Shown here: positions 36,275 to 45,349 of the stretch, one piece after another
How positions within the stretch are numbered: position 1 is the first letter of the stretch
Layout of the letters: every line of letters starts with the position of its first letter
Assembly (NCBI GenBank): GCA_938743325.2
Contig: OW568865.1
Span: 682,001-746,000, forward strand
Reading direction: 5' to 3'
Source of the DNA: Pycnococcus provasolii
Taxonomy: Eukaryota; Chlorophyta; Pseudoscourfieldiophyceae; Pseudoscourfieldiales; Pycnococcaceae
DNA: 64,000 bases
Program-made: the position numbers and the translations under genes
Notes under the pieces: model-generated
What the model saw: only the letters and a program-made list of their open reading frames with translations
What the model was told of the DNA's origin: nothing
The model's database searches: none

Positions 36275-37453
36275 TTATTGCGGCTTGGCGGCGAATTCAG
36301 CCACGCTCAGCGAGACTTTCTGTGCGACGAGGAAGTGAGCAATTTGCACAGCCTCCGGTGTACCGGTGATGGTCACCTTGCGATTTCGCGTGCCAGGGAC
36401 GTAGTCATTGCGGTCGGATATCTTAATGCGCACATTTGCAACCTGCTGCAGCTCCGTGATGGTGCGGCCGCCGCGACCCACCACCGCGCCGATGTGCTCG
36501 TCGGGCACCGCGACAGTGATCGACGTCGACGCCGCACCCGCCGGCGACAGGCTCGACGCCGCGGGCGAGGCGCCCGCGAGCGGCGCGAGCGCCGCCGCCG
36601 CCGCCGCCGCCGTCGCAGGGCTGGCAGCCGCGGTCGCTGCGCCGCGAAGCAGCGCAGCTGACGCGCCGCCGCCGACGAGCGGCGAGAGCGCGCCGCCGCC
36701 GCCGTACGGGCTCGCGGGTCCCACTGCGCTGTAGTTGATGGGCATCGCGGCGTACATCGGATACGAAGGGTCTTCGGCCATCTTCGTCACCGTCAGCGCT
36801 ACCGCGCGCAGCTGCTGCTCGAGCGTGCCCGTGACGGTGATGATGCGGTCCGTCACACCCACGGGCGTGGCATCTTGGCTGGAGATTTTGATCTGCGCGC
36901 CGCTGTCGTCGACGAAGCTGCGGATTGTCGCACCTCCCTTTCCGATGATTCCGCCGCAGACGGCGTTAGGAACGACGAGCTTCACGGGCATCGACGTCAC
37001 GCCAGCCGCGCCGGTGCTGCTCTCTTCGGCAAGAAGCTTGGACAGGATGAGGTGGAGTGCGGTGAGGATGGAGTTGACGGAGCCGGTCAGCACCAGGATG
37101 CGGTCCGACGTGCCGGGAAAGAACTCTCTCGCGCGGCTGAGCTGAATGCGCGCATTCGACTGCTGCTGAAACTCCGTGATGGTGGCACCCGACTTGCCGA
37201 TGACAGAGCCGGCGGCGGCGTTGGACAGCAGGAACTTCACCGTGCAGCGGTTGTCACTCGACCCTGCACCAGGATTCGAGCCGTCCGCGTCGTCGAGGTT
37301 TTCAAGGTCACCGCTACCACCTCGCCGTCCGGCACCGTCGTCGTCGAGGTTGACGGGCATACCCACCGTCGCCTGCGGTGTGGACAAGCCGTCCGGTTCG
37401 CCGTTTTTGTCCACAGCCTCAGCTGCACCGTCGGCTGCACCTCCAAAGAACAT
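36275..37453 (-). CDS. Triple KH-domain RNA-binding protein (PCBP/NOVA/PEPPER-like)
   Basis: 392 residues, three type-I KH domains, each with its GxxG loop: GKSG (about residue 88, VIGKSGATITEFQQQSNARI), GKGG (about 175, IIGKGGATIRSFVDDSGAQI) and GRGG (about 340, VVGRGGRTITELQQVANVRI). Paired KH1-KH2, then a spacer rich in Ala, Gly, Ser and Pro, then a C-terminal KH3, is the layout of poly(C)-binding/NOVA proteins and plant BTR1/PEPPER. Such proteins bind single-stranded pyrimidine-rich RNA and act in splicing, stability or translation. The N-terminal 70 residues are disordered and acidic. It is divergent from the eL43 gene across a repeat-rich region. Confidence 0.88.
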   Translation of the reverse strand: MFFGGAADGAAEAVDKNGEPDGLSTPQATVGMPVNLDDDGAGRRGGSGDLENLDDADGSNPGAGSSDNRCTVKFLLSNAAAGSVIGKSGATITEFQQQSNARIQLSRAREFFPGTSDRILVLTGSVNSILTALHLILSKLLAEESSTGAAGVTSMPVKLVVPNAVCGGIIGKGGATIRSFVDDSGAQIKISSQDATPVGVTDRIITVTGTLEQQLRAVALTVTKMAEDPSYPMYAAMPINYSAVGPASPYGGGGALSPLVGGGASAALLRGAATAAASPATAAAAAAALAPLAGASPAASSLSPAGAASTSITVAVPDEHIGAVVGRGGRTITELQQVANVRIKISDRNDYVPGTRNRKVTITGTPEAVQIAHFLVAQKVSLSVAEFAAKPQ

Positions 37454-38032
37454 GATGGTGGCTTATGATGTTGGATAAGAGACGGAGGGAACTGTACTGT
37501 GGAATGGAGATGTGTTTGTCTGTCGGCTGTGTCGTGCAGCGGTATTGCTTTGCAATATTTCGGAGACGAGAGATATTTATTTGATTTGCGTGATGAAAAG
37601 TTTTAGAAGAACGAGAGCGAAGCGACGGACGTGGTTGCGAGAGCGAAGCGAAGAATGAGAGCGAGGCGAGGCGAGAGCGAAGCGAAAGCGAAAGCGAAGC
37701 GAAAGCGAAGTGAGCGAGCGAGGCGGATTGAGCGAGCGAGCACGACGGGACTATATACTTATCGTAGTAAAGAGGAAATATGCGAAATGGACGTCGGCGC
37801 CGACGGCACGGAAACCCTAGAAAGCAGCTGCATAGGGTTCAGGGGATCCGTCGTAGGGGTAGCACGAGGAGGAAAGAGACAGGTCTGATTTTGGGGTAAT
37901 TGATCCAGATCGACGGGGACGAAAAACCGGTACCCCCTTCCCTCCCTTCCCTCTTGCTGTCGAAGTCCGCCGCCGCTGTCCGCCTGGGAATTCCCCCCCC
38001 GCCGGCCCATTCGTGTTTGCACTTTCGCAGAG
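37454..38032. promoter_or_regulatory. Divergent intergenic region between KH protein and eL43, with GCGAA minisatellite
   Basis: From about 37611 to 37740 the sequence is a degenerate array of GCGAA/GCGAG units (GAGAGCGAAGCGA, GCGAAAGCGAAAGCGAAGCG). After this comes CTTATCGTAGTAA (37758-37770) and an AGGGGATCCGTCGTAGG segment at about 37840-37856 that recurs in similar form at 38992-39008. Confidence 0.6.
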
Positions 38033-38703
38033 ATGGCGAAGCGCACGAAGAAGGCTGGAATCGTCGGCAAATATGGTGAGTAGTACCTTGTGCCTCGTGT
38101 TGTGATTGTGGTGCCAAGTGTTTTGTGCTTTGTGTTTGTTGGGCTACGCAGTTTTGGCTTGGCTTGTTAGATGAGTGTCTTGCCGCCTTGTCGTTCCTTG
38201 TCGTTTTGTCCTTCGAAGCATATTGGCGGGCGGAGAGATATCTATCTGTGTGCGAGATGATCAGTACGGCGTCGTCTCTTGCCGATGACGGGTCAGCGCG
38301 CGGCGTTGCGTTGTCGCTGTCGTTTCGTGGCTTTTCGACGGACTCGGAAGACTTCCGAGGGACTGCACGCGCGACGCACGGATCCGTGTTGGAAAATCTC
38401 GCGAAAATCTTTTTCTCACAAAACTCTCTCTCCCCCCACCCCTGCACAAAACCAAACCAATAAACAGGCACACGCTACGGCGCGTCGCTCCGTAAGGTTA
38501 TCAAAAAGACGGAGATTAGCCAGCACGCGAAGTACTTGTGCGATTTCTGCGGCAAGTTCACTGTGAAGCGTCAGGCGGTGGGCATTTGGAAGTGCAAGGC
38601 TTGCGGCCGCGTGCTCGCCGGTGGCGCGTTCGCCAAGAACACCGCCGCGAGCTTGACGGTGCGCGCAAACATTCGCCGCCTCCGTGAGTCGGTGGCGAAG
38701 TAA
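38033..38703 (+). CDS. RPL37A: 60S ribosomal protein eL43 (RPL37A), two exons
   Basis: Exon 1 is 38033-38075 and exon 2 is 38468-38703; the GT-AG intron 38076-38467 is 392 bp in phase 1, the longest confident intron in the window. The product is 92 residues, the usual length: [37 protein letters not shown] and a C4 zinc finger (CDFCGKF and [13 protein letters not shown]). It belongs to the large ribosomal subunit. Placing the intron after a very short first exon is common for ribosomal protein genes. The intron holds a coding-like frame on neither strand that I can support. Confidence 0.97.
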
Positions 38704-39760
38704 ACTGCTTCCACACCTTACGTACTACAAAAGTTGTGTTTGCTCATGATTCAGTAATGGAAATTGAGTTTACACTGTCCAACTAACTGACTGATCGTCT
38801 TACTTTATTGAGTTCAAACATCGCAAGTACGCGGACGTTTTTTTTCACGCACGCGCGCACACAAGTCTGCTCCGCAAGAGGGTGAAGTCGTGAGAGCGCT
38901 TGTGGTCGTCGTCGCTTATCGCCGCAGGCCGTCATGAGCAATTTAGCACAATCCCCAAACCCAAAGTCCCCATACTATTTTCCCCTGGAAAGGGGGATCC
39001 GTCGTAGGCTTGTTGCGAAAAATGCGATGCTTTTTACCAATTTACCGCGGACATTTTTCCGATGCGCAAGGGATCCCTATGTTGGATCCATCCACCCGTC
39101 ACCAAGGCAGGACGTTTTGCCCGCCCTTGCCACAGACGTTATTTCTGCGCCTATCGTAGCTAGAACGTGCTCATGGGAGTGGTGATGGGAGTGGTACAGA
39201 TTACAGAACAACTCCTGGACGTACATACGGTGATGGCAGTACTGTTTCGGGAGCTGTAAGAGTGTAAGGCAAGTCCAATGGTCCCAGGAGGAAGGGCGCT
39301 GGTCTCAGTGCACTGGGCCTTGTGTTCGTGTGTTGGTTGATTTCTGTTGATGTGTTCGAGGTTCTTCGCCTTCCTCAGGCCCATCAGTTCTATTTATCAG
39401 TTGCTATCAGTGGCCATTTGTTACGTTCAAATCCGACGTTGTGGCTTTTTCTTCGCCTTGCAAGCAGGTCTTGCAAGCGGTTTTGGAGGGTTACCCGGTA
39501 CGTTCTTTCCCACACTGCCAGAGGGTAATATGGGCCGCACGCAACCCTGATATCAGCAAACTTCACACTTTGACTTCACACACAAGTCAAAGAGTCACTT
39601 CACCACACACTTTCTTTCAAAAAAACATAACGCGTGTCTGTTTGGACTGTATTGTATTGTCCTGTATTGTATTGTGCGTGCGCGTGAAAGGTTTCGTTTT
39701 CTTCTCGTATCATTTTATTCCTACGATAGTACCCTTTAGTTAGCGGCAGTTACTCTTAGT
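38704..39760. other. Intergenic region of about 1 kb, no supported gene
   Basis: Small frames at 38934-39185 and 39322-39550 have no recognisable features. It contains GGGATCC-type motifs (38994, 39070), a CTATCGTAG at 39151-39159, and CTACGATAG at 39721-39729, 32 bp before the next ATG. Confidence 0.5.
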
Positions 39761-39960
39761 ATGGCGGACGACTGGAAGCTTCCTGCGGGTTGGTTCGTCG
39801 CGCACGCGGAAGATGGCGAGGCGTACTTCTACAACGAAACGACGGGGGAGACGTCGTGGGACCCACCCGCGGGCTCGTTCCCAAAGGTGGCGCCTGCGGG
39901 AGCAGGAGCGTCAGACCAAGCGGCGGCCGCGCAAGACGACAGCGACGACGACTGGGATGT

Positions 39961-39993
<33 letters not shown>

Positions 39994-41542
39994 ACAGCAG
40001 CAAGGAACGCCTCAAGGACGTGCAAGGCGTGAAAGTGCCTTCGACCGCATGCTCGCAGAACGCCAGGCTGACGGTACGACGCAGTTCGCGGCATCCATGG
40101 AAGCCTTGCGAGATCAGGGCGTCTTTGGGAACCGCACCATGCAGCAGGCGATCGAGGAGAGGAGCACGAGGGCATTCAGGAACCGCAAGAAGAGCCAGTT
40201 TGCGACGTCCATCCGTAAGCTCATGCCCAAGCTGCGTGCGGCGGGGCAGTTTACGCCTGATAGAGAGGAGCACGAAGCACGTCCTATGACGCAGGTGCCG
40301 TCGCCTTCCGTGGACCAGGCTCCCTTGGGCAGTGTTTCTAACCGTATGCAAAGCTTGTCTATTGGAGGTATGGACACGAACGTGGCCGCACCACGGGTCG
40401 GCGCCGTGCACGGCGACACACCCACGGATGTCAGTGGTTCTCATGTCGGCTACGCAGACAACACCGGCGCGATGCCCGCACATGCGGCAGGTGAAATGCC
40501 CGACTCCTACTACGTGAACGACGATGCGGCAGACCTGCTGTTCGGCGGCGGTGGTCCCCCCTCGCCAGCCGAGGCAGCGACGGAGCTCGGGTGGAGCCCA
40601 GCGGCTGGTACCGCGGAATCCTACGTGAACGACGATGCGGCAGACCTGCTGTTCGGCGGCGGTGGTCCCCCCTCGCCAGCCGAGGCAGCGACGGAGCTCG
40701 GGTGGAGCCCAGCGGCTGGTACCGCGGAAGCTGCCGCGGAAGAGGAGGAGGAGGACGAGCCGACGCACGGCTGGGAACCTGTCGAGTACCAGGTGGTGAG
40801 TTTCATCTGCTACGAGTACACCGATCCCGCGACGGGCGGGCTTGTGCCAGTGGAGCTGCCGCTATTCGGGTCCGCTGGATCGCTCGAGCTTGGACTCGCC
40901 GTCGTCGCTTTCGAAGGGCTCGTGCTTCTCGGACCTCGCGACGAAGATGAGCCGGTGGTCATCCCCTACGACAAAATGCTCTTCTGGACGGTGACGACCA
41001 ACTTCGGTCCGTCGATGAGCGACCACTTCGTGGACATGACCATGGACGCAACGTACGACCCGTCGATGGACCCGTCCATCACATGGTGGACAGGACACGT
41101 GCTCGAGCTGCGTGGTTGCCTCGCCGACGAGGCAACGGCAACCGCGTTCAGCGCAAGCCTTAAGGCTGTGTGCGAGCGCGTGAGGGAGGTGGGCATGCAC
41201 CAGGTGGACACGTCGGGCATGAAGAACTCGCGCGTCGCTCGTGCCTCCATCATGAGTGGGAGGCCGTCGATTACCGCTGGAATGAGTGCAAGGCAACGCC
41301 GTGCGACCATCACGGAAATGGTGCAGCGAGAGGACCGCATGGCGCAGGGCTTCGTCTCGGACGACCTAGGCTCTCTTCTCGGTGGCGGCCCCGGTGGTGG
41401 TGGCGGCGGCGGCGGGAACAGCCTGCTTGGTGCCGCACCGGATGGCCAGGGCATGCCTGGGCAGCCGACGAAGAAGAAGTTCAGCATGCGCCGCGCGCTC
41501 GGCCTGCGTCGGCACTCGAAGCACGACTTGGAACCTTTGTAA
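39761..41542 (+). CDS. WW-domain protein with PH-like C-terminal region
   Basis: 593 residues. A WW domain is at residues about 6-38 (LPAGWFVAHAEDGEAYFYNE then TTGETSWDPP, both tryptophans and the final proline present). An Asp run follows at about 66-78. The middle part is disordered and contains a 37-residue exact duplication (YVNDDAADLLFGGGGPPSPA...). Residues about 340-480 look like a folded beta-rich domain (YQVVSFICYEYTDP, LGLAVVAFEGLVLLGP, VIPYDKMLFWTVT, GHVLELRGCLADEATATAFS) of PH/FERM-C-like appearance ending in a helix, so a phospholipid or protein-binding role is plausible. The tail is Gly-rich, then basic (KKKFSMRRALGLRRHSKH). The family is not recognised. Confidence 0.7.
40511..40732 (+). 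repeat. Perfect 111-bp tandem duplication in coding sequence
   Basis: 40511-40621 and 40622-40732 are the same 111-bp (37-codon) sequence with no difference that I can see, in frame within the WW/PH-like gene. The lack of silent changes implies a very recent duplication. Confidence 0.95.
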
Positions 41543-41599
41543 CCGTACGATAGTGAGAGGGCAAATTCTGAATCCCAGGCACCAGGAGGAGGGAGTGCG

Positions 41600-41626
41600 G
41601 GTTAGGGTTAGGGTTAGGGTTAGGTA
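41600..41626 (+). repeat. Interstitial telomere-like (TTAGGG)n tract
   Basis: Four uninterrupted TTAGG(G) units, sense orientation, about 85 bp upstream of the ATG of the VUT-family gene. Confidence 0.95.
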
Positions 41627-41709
41627 ACCCCGAGAGAAAGGTCCCTCGCCGCCCCCCCTGGACCCTCCCCCCCATCCGCGCGCCATTCCCATCGCACTTT
41701 CGCCTCGCG

Positions 41710-42549
41710 ATGATGCTCTCGAGAGGAGTACAGCAACAACGCACACTAGCAGTACAACTGGCACGCGCCTTGCAGCAACGTGCCGGACCACGACTCCTCA
41801 CTCCTAGCTCGTGCTCCCTGGGAGAAGCATGCCGACAACCTTACATGGAAGGGCCGCAGGCTCCACGTCGGTTCCGAGCCCTTCCAACGCCGTCCATCTT
41901 CGCAATGCCCATGTCCAACACGCCACCGTCGAGGAGAAGAGGAGTGCACTCAAGCAGACAGGACGACTCGACACAGAAGCAATGTGAACCAGTGGGTGCG
42001 AGCTGGCGTGAATTGCTCTTGCCTTCCAGCGTGATGGTGGGAGGTGTTATCATCGCAAACGCGTTCGCGACGATGCCAATCACAGACTTCTGCACATACG
42101 GAACCCTCGTCTATCCAGTCACGTTCCTGGCGAGTGGCTTGACGAATGCTCGTTACGGCGCACAAGCTGCTCGCTCGGTAGTCCTCGTCGGCTTCGCGCT
42201 GGGGTGCCCTTTGAGCCTGCTGACGGCGACTCCGCGTGTGGCGTCGTCGTCGGCGGTGTCGTTTCTCATCTCGCAGTATCTCGAGACGTACGTGTTTGAC
42301 AGGCTAGCGCGTACCGGCCAGTTACTGCCGTCAGCAACGCAACTTGCGCGAGCACAGCTGGCTTCGTCGACTTTCGCATCCGCGATAGACTCTGCGCTGT
42401 TCAGCACACTCGCGCTATCCGGCACCGGTCTCCCCTGGGTGACACTTGGCATTGGCGATTTTGCCGTCAAGGTGGTGTGCGCTCTGCTCGCGCTTGCGCC
42501 GTTCCGCGCTGCACTTGGCGCTGTTTTGCCGAAAAAGCCAAGATTGTGA
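41710..42549 (+). CDS. VUT/YhhQ-family queuosine precursor transporter homologue, organelle-targeted
   Basis: 279 residues. The N-terminal about 95 residues are Arg/Gln/Ser/Pro-rich and low in acidic residues, suiting a mitochondrial or plastid targeting sequence. The rest is a six-helix membrane protein with the VUT_1 (YhhQ/QPTR) signatures: YPVTFLASGLTNARYGAQAA, then an SQYLETYVFDRLA segment, and SSTFASAIDSALFSTLALSG before the last helices (GIGDFAVKVVCALLALAPF). In bacteria this family takes up queuosine precursors (preQ0/preQ1). In a eukaryotic organelle the cargo could be queuine or a related base; that is inference. It lies 51 bp from the convergent gene. Confidence 0.8.
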   Translation: MMLSRGVQQQRTLAVQLARALQQRAGPRLLTPSSCSLGEACRQPYMEGPQAPRRFRALPTPSIFAMPMSNTPPSRRRGVHSSRQDDSTQKQCEPVGASWRELLLPSSVMVGGVIIANAFATMPITDFCTYGTLVYPVTFLASGLTNARYGAQAARSVVLVGFALGCPLSLLTATPRVASSSAVSFLISQYLETYVFDRLARTGQLLPSATQLARAQLASSTFASAIDSALFSTLALSGTGLPWVTLGIGDFAVKVVCALLALAPFRAALGAVLPKKPRL

Positions 42550-42600
42550 AAGTAAATGTGTAGTAGCAACAATTTACAGACGTAGAGGAGCCCCCCTCTC

Positions 42601-43308
42601 TCAAGCAAGGTTCCTCGTCAGCAATTGGCGGCTGCGTGTCGGGTCGTGCTTAGGCATCTCAAAGCGTAGCCGTCCACCCCACGTGAATGCGCGCCCGCTC
42701 GTGACAACGTAACGTTGCTTTTGCATATCTTCTGTCACGCCTGGTGCGCGCGTCCGGCTCTGCTTCGCGAGGTGCGCGTGCGTCTCCGAGTAGCTGCCCA
42801 TAGGTGGCGTTTCGTGGCGTACCGTGGTGCCTGGCTCGCTGACAACCGGTCTCGTGGATACCACCTCGCCGGTCTTGTCGGTGAAGCGAGGTCGCGGCGT
42901 TCTGCTGACTGCCTTCGGTCGTTTTGGTAGCTTGCTGGCCTCCTCCTTGTTTCCATTGTCTTCGAGAGCCTCCGCCTCAGCGAGCTCTTCTTCGCTCAGC
43001 ACACTGTGCTTCGCCTTCCACTCGCGCTTGAGCACGTCTCTCTCCTCGTGTGCCGAGCGCCAACTTGGCTTTCTTGGCGACGCTAGGAACTTGTCGTGGT
43101 TGTTCTGTCTCGCGGACGTGGTTGTCTTTTCGTGCGCGCTCGCCCTTAAGATGGTCCTCACGAAAGGCACCGTGGTTCTCACGCACTCGTCGTGCAGTCC
43201 GGCCTTGGAGTGGCTTGGCCTGGGCAGCATCGCCTCGTAGTTGGTCCAGTCGTTCGCGTGGCGTCGCTGGACCTGCGACGGCAGCATGGAGAGCACATCG
43301 TCCGCCAT
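42601..43308 (-). CDS. Hypothetical protein, short Pro/Arg/Thr motifs
   Basis: 235 residues from the ATG at 43308 (MADDVLSMLPSQVQRRHAND). Highly charged, with one helical segment (WRSAHEERDVLKREWKAKHS through EEELAEAEALEDNGNKEEA) and a C-terminal half of short Pro/Arg/Thr motifs (SRTPRPRFTDKTGEV, HETPPMGSYSETHAH, GRLRFEMPKHDPTRSRQL). No signal peptide, membrane segment or known domain. Codon character and a clean ATG support a real gene. I cannot place the family. Confidence 0.55.
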   Translation of the reverse strand: MADDVLSMLPSQVQRRHANDWTNYEAMLPRPSHSKAGLHDECVRTTVPFVRTILRASAHEKTTTSARQNNHDKFLASPRKPSWRSAHEERDVLKREWKAKHSVLSEEELAEAEALEDNGNKEEASKLPKRPKAVSRTPRPRFTDKTGEVVSTRPVVSEPGTTVRHETPPMGSYSETHAHLAKQSRTRAPGVTEDMQKQRYVVTSGRAFTWGGRLRFEMPKHDPTRSRQLLTRNLA

Positions 43309-43885
43309 GATGGGACAATACACTAGTCTTGATGGTTAGCCGTAGGGTGGTAACAGTGTTCAGCCCCCTTGGAGATGGCTCGAGAGGTTGGTATGTAACT
43401 ACCGTAATGACGGGGAACTCTCTCAGTCTCTCGGACAGTCGGACTCGACGGACCGATCCAACTGCAAAACTACGATAGTGGCACCAAACTGCGTGTACAT
43501 AGAGAACTAAGTTGTCACCAAACCTTCCGATTGAAAAGAAAAAAAGAAAATTAGAAAAGAACCAGCGAAAAGAGACTTAAGCCGAAGACTTCTTGCGCCG
43601 TTGGAACGCGCCGTTGGACGTTGGCCGTTGGACGTTGGACGAGGTCGTTGGAAGTTGAAACGACCAGGGATGTTGATGATGGGACAACCATGAACGTGAT
43701 GTCACATACACTTGTTGTGGTACATGCACTTTTGTCGTATCCTGCGCTTCCTGTTTCTTGTTGGTAAGATCTCCCTCGTTCGTGAAGTGGTTTTCGTCGG
43801 CCGCTTCTCGAAGCTCGGGCTTGAGCCGTCATCTTTACCAACGTTGGACTACAAAAATACACTACATCGACCAAGCGGCGTTAAC
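43309..43885. other. Divergent intergenic region
   Basis: No gene supported. It contains an AGCCGTAGGGTGGTAAC segment at about 43338 that nearly matches AGCCGTAGGGTGTTAAC at about 10284. It also has a TACGATAG motif at 43471-43478 and a CGTTGGA-rich direct-repeat cluster at about 43600-43660. The plus frame from 43712 is probably leader. Confidence 0.5.
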
Positions 43886-44761
43886 ATGACAGAAGCTCGT
43901 AAGCTCGGCAACGACGCCTTCAACGCGGGCAACTTCTCCGACGCCGTCAAGCACTATACAGAGGCGCTCGAGGCGGACGTCACGAACGAAAAGCTGTACA
44001 GCAACAGAGCGGCGGCATACGCCAAGGTTGGAAACTACGAGCTAAGTCTTGCGGATGCCAACCGCGCGATCACTCTCAAGAAAGACTGGGCTAAGCCATA
44101 CAGTCGAAAAGGACACGCGCTGTACCACCTGAGGCGGTTCCCCGAGGCGATGAACGCGTACACCAACGGGCTTGCGATCGAGCCCCAAAACACGGAGATG
44201 CTTGAGGCGCTCAAGGCTTGCGAGAAAGCAGACAACCAAATGCACGAGTGGATGGCGGGAGAGTCGGCAAAGCAGGTGGAGAAGATGCAGAAAAACATGG
44301 ACGAATTTCGAGAAAAGTACAAGGTGGTCATAGATCCGATCAGCCGCTTGCTGAGTCCGGCTTGGACGCACGTCTACGAGCCTGCGTGGCAACGTTTCAT
44401 CTTGCCCGCTATCGTCGCAGCGTTCGAAACGGCCACGGCGCGTGTGTCGGAGCTGTACGCAAAGCACGCCGCATCGCACGTCGTACCACTGCGCGAGAAG
44501 GCTAGTGAGCGCCTCGTCGCAACGTGGAACGCATACGACGAGTGGTATCGCACCAAGTTCTTCCCTTGGTACCACCGCCTGAAGAATCGCGTCGAGCCAT
44601 TCCTTCGCGAGAAGGCGTTGCCGTTCCTTTCGGACGCCGCAACCAAGGTGGGCAACGCCGTGAAGCCTTTGTACGACCGTGCGTCTGAGAAGGTGTCTGA
44701 GCTCATGAGTCGCGGCGCGGCGGCCAGCGCACAAGGGCCTTCAACAAGTGGCAGCACATAG
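43886..44761 (+). CDS. STI1-type TPR protein with amphipathic-helix C terminus
   Basis: 291 residues from the ATG at 43886. Residues 1-110 form three TPR motifs: ARKLGNDAFNAGNFSDAVKH, LYSNRAAAYAKVGNYELSLA and AKPYSRKGHALYHLRRFPEA. The carboxylate-clamp residues of Hsp70/Hsp90 co-chaperones (Lys and Asn in KLGN, Asn in YSNRA, Lys and Arg in the third motif) are present, so EEVD-tail binding is likely. Residues about 150-280 are a series of Trp/Tyr/Phe-containing amphipathic helices (EPAWQRFILPAIVAAFETAT, VRLREKASERLVATW-type repeats), reminiscent of apolipoprotein or perilipin-like membrane-surface helices. STI1/Hop itself has three TPR units and DP domains; this is shorter and different. Role: possibly a co-chaperone at a membrane or lipid surface (inference). 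Confidence 0.78.
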   Translation: MTEARKLGNDAFNAGNFSDAVKHYTEALEADVTNEKLYSNRAAAYAKVGNYELSLADANRAITLKKDWAKPYSRKGHALYHLRRFPEAMNAYTNGLAIEPQNTEMLEALKACEKADNQMHEWMAGESAKQVEKMQKNMDEFREKYKVVIDPISRLLSPAWTHVYEPAWQRFILPAIVAAFETATARVSELYAKHAASHVVPLREKASERLVATWNAYDEWYRTKFFPWYHRLKNRVEPFLREKALPFLSDAATKVGNAVKPLYDRASEKVSELMSRGAAASAQGPSTSGST

Positions 44762-45349
44762 ACGAGTACGCGAGTTACTAAATGAGTTGTCGCGCATTCA
44801 TTCAAGATTGCCAATTTTTTTTTTCAAATATGCTTTTTTTCAATTAAAAAACAACAATGCTAAATTATTCTTCTTCTTATTTACATATTTTTTGAGCTGA
44901 CATAATTTTGTCTTTTGAAGCTGCTTGCGCACACAAAAGCGGTTGTGGCGACGTCGCTGCGCGCGTTGGCGAGTCGAAGAACGAGGTGGCGCAGGAGCGA
45001 TGAGCAACCCAACCAACGGGTCCCCCAAGGGACAAGACAAGACGTCAGTCTCTGCACATATACCAACTACATATGTGATAAGTAGTTAAGATGTGACACC
45101 ACGGATCCCCCCTGGGCCCTGGGCCTGCCTGACCCCATTAACTTTAGGGTGTAGGGTGTCCCTGTTAGGGTTAGGGTTAGGGTTAGGGTTAGGGTTCGGG
45201 GTTCCGTGCTGTGCTGCCCACCCAGCATGCGAAAGTATCTCACTCTTCCGCGCCTCCTCCCTCCCCTCTCCCCTCCCGACTTCTTCTTCGCCATTCCCTT
45301 TCCCCCTCTCCCGTCACCCGTGTCCTCCTAGGTTTCGCCATTAATAAAC
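44762..45349. promoter_or_regulatory. Intergenic region upstream of XRN1 with TTAGGG tract
   Basis: A/T-rich 3' flank of the TPR gene (44815-44900), no gene, then the TTAGGG tract at 45165-45197 and a C/T-rich stretch to the XRN1 ATG. Confidence 0.6.
45165..45197 (+). repeat. Interstitial telomere-like (TTAGGG)n tract
   Basis: Five uninterrupted TTAGGG units in sense orientation, about 155 bp upstream of the XRN1 ATG, preceded by looser TTAGGGTGTAGGG. Confidence 0.95.

Noticed and set aside
37611-37740. Repeat array that could be mistaken for a CRISPR-like array
   Set aside because: Units are 5-6 bp and contiguous without spacers; eukaryotic minisatellite.
39421-39445. GTTCAAATC resembling a tRNA B-box
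   Set aside because: No T-stem pairing around it and no acceptor or anticodon arms upstream; not a tRNA.
38934-39550. Small frames in the intergenic kilobase after eL43
   Set aside because: No features, no supporting context; treated as chance frames.
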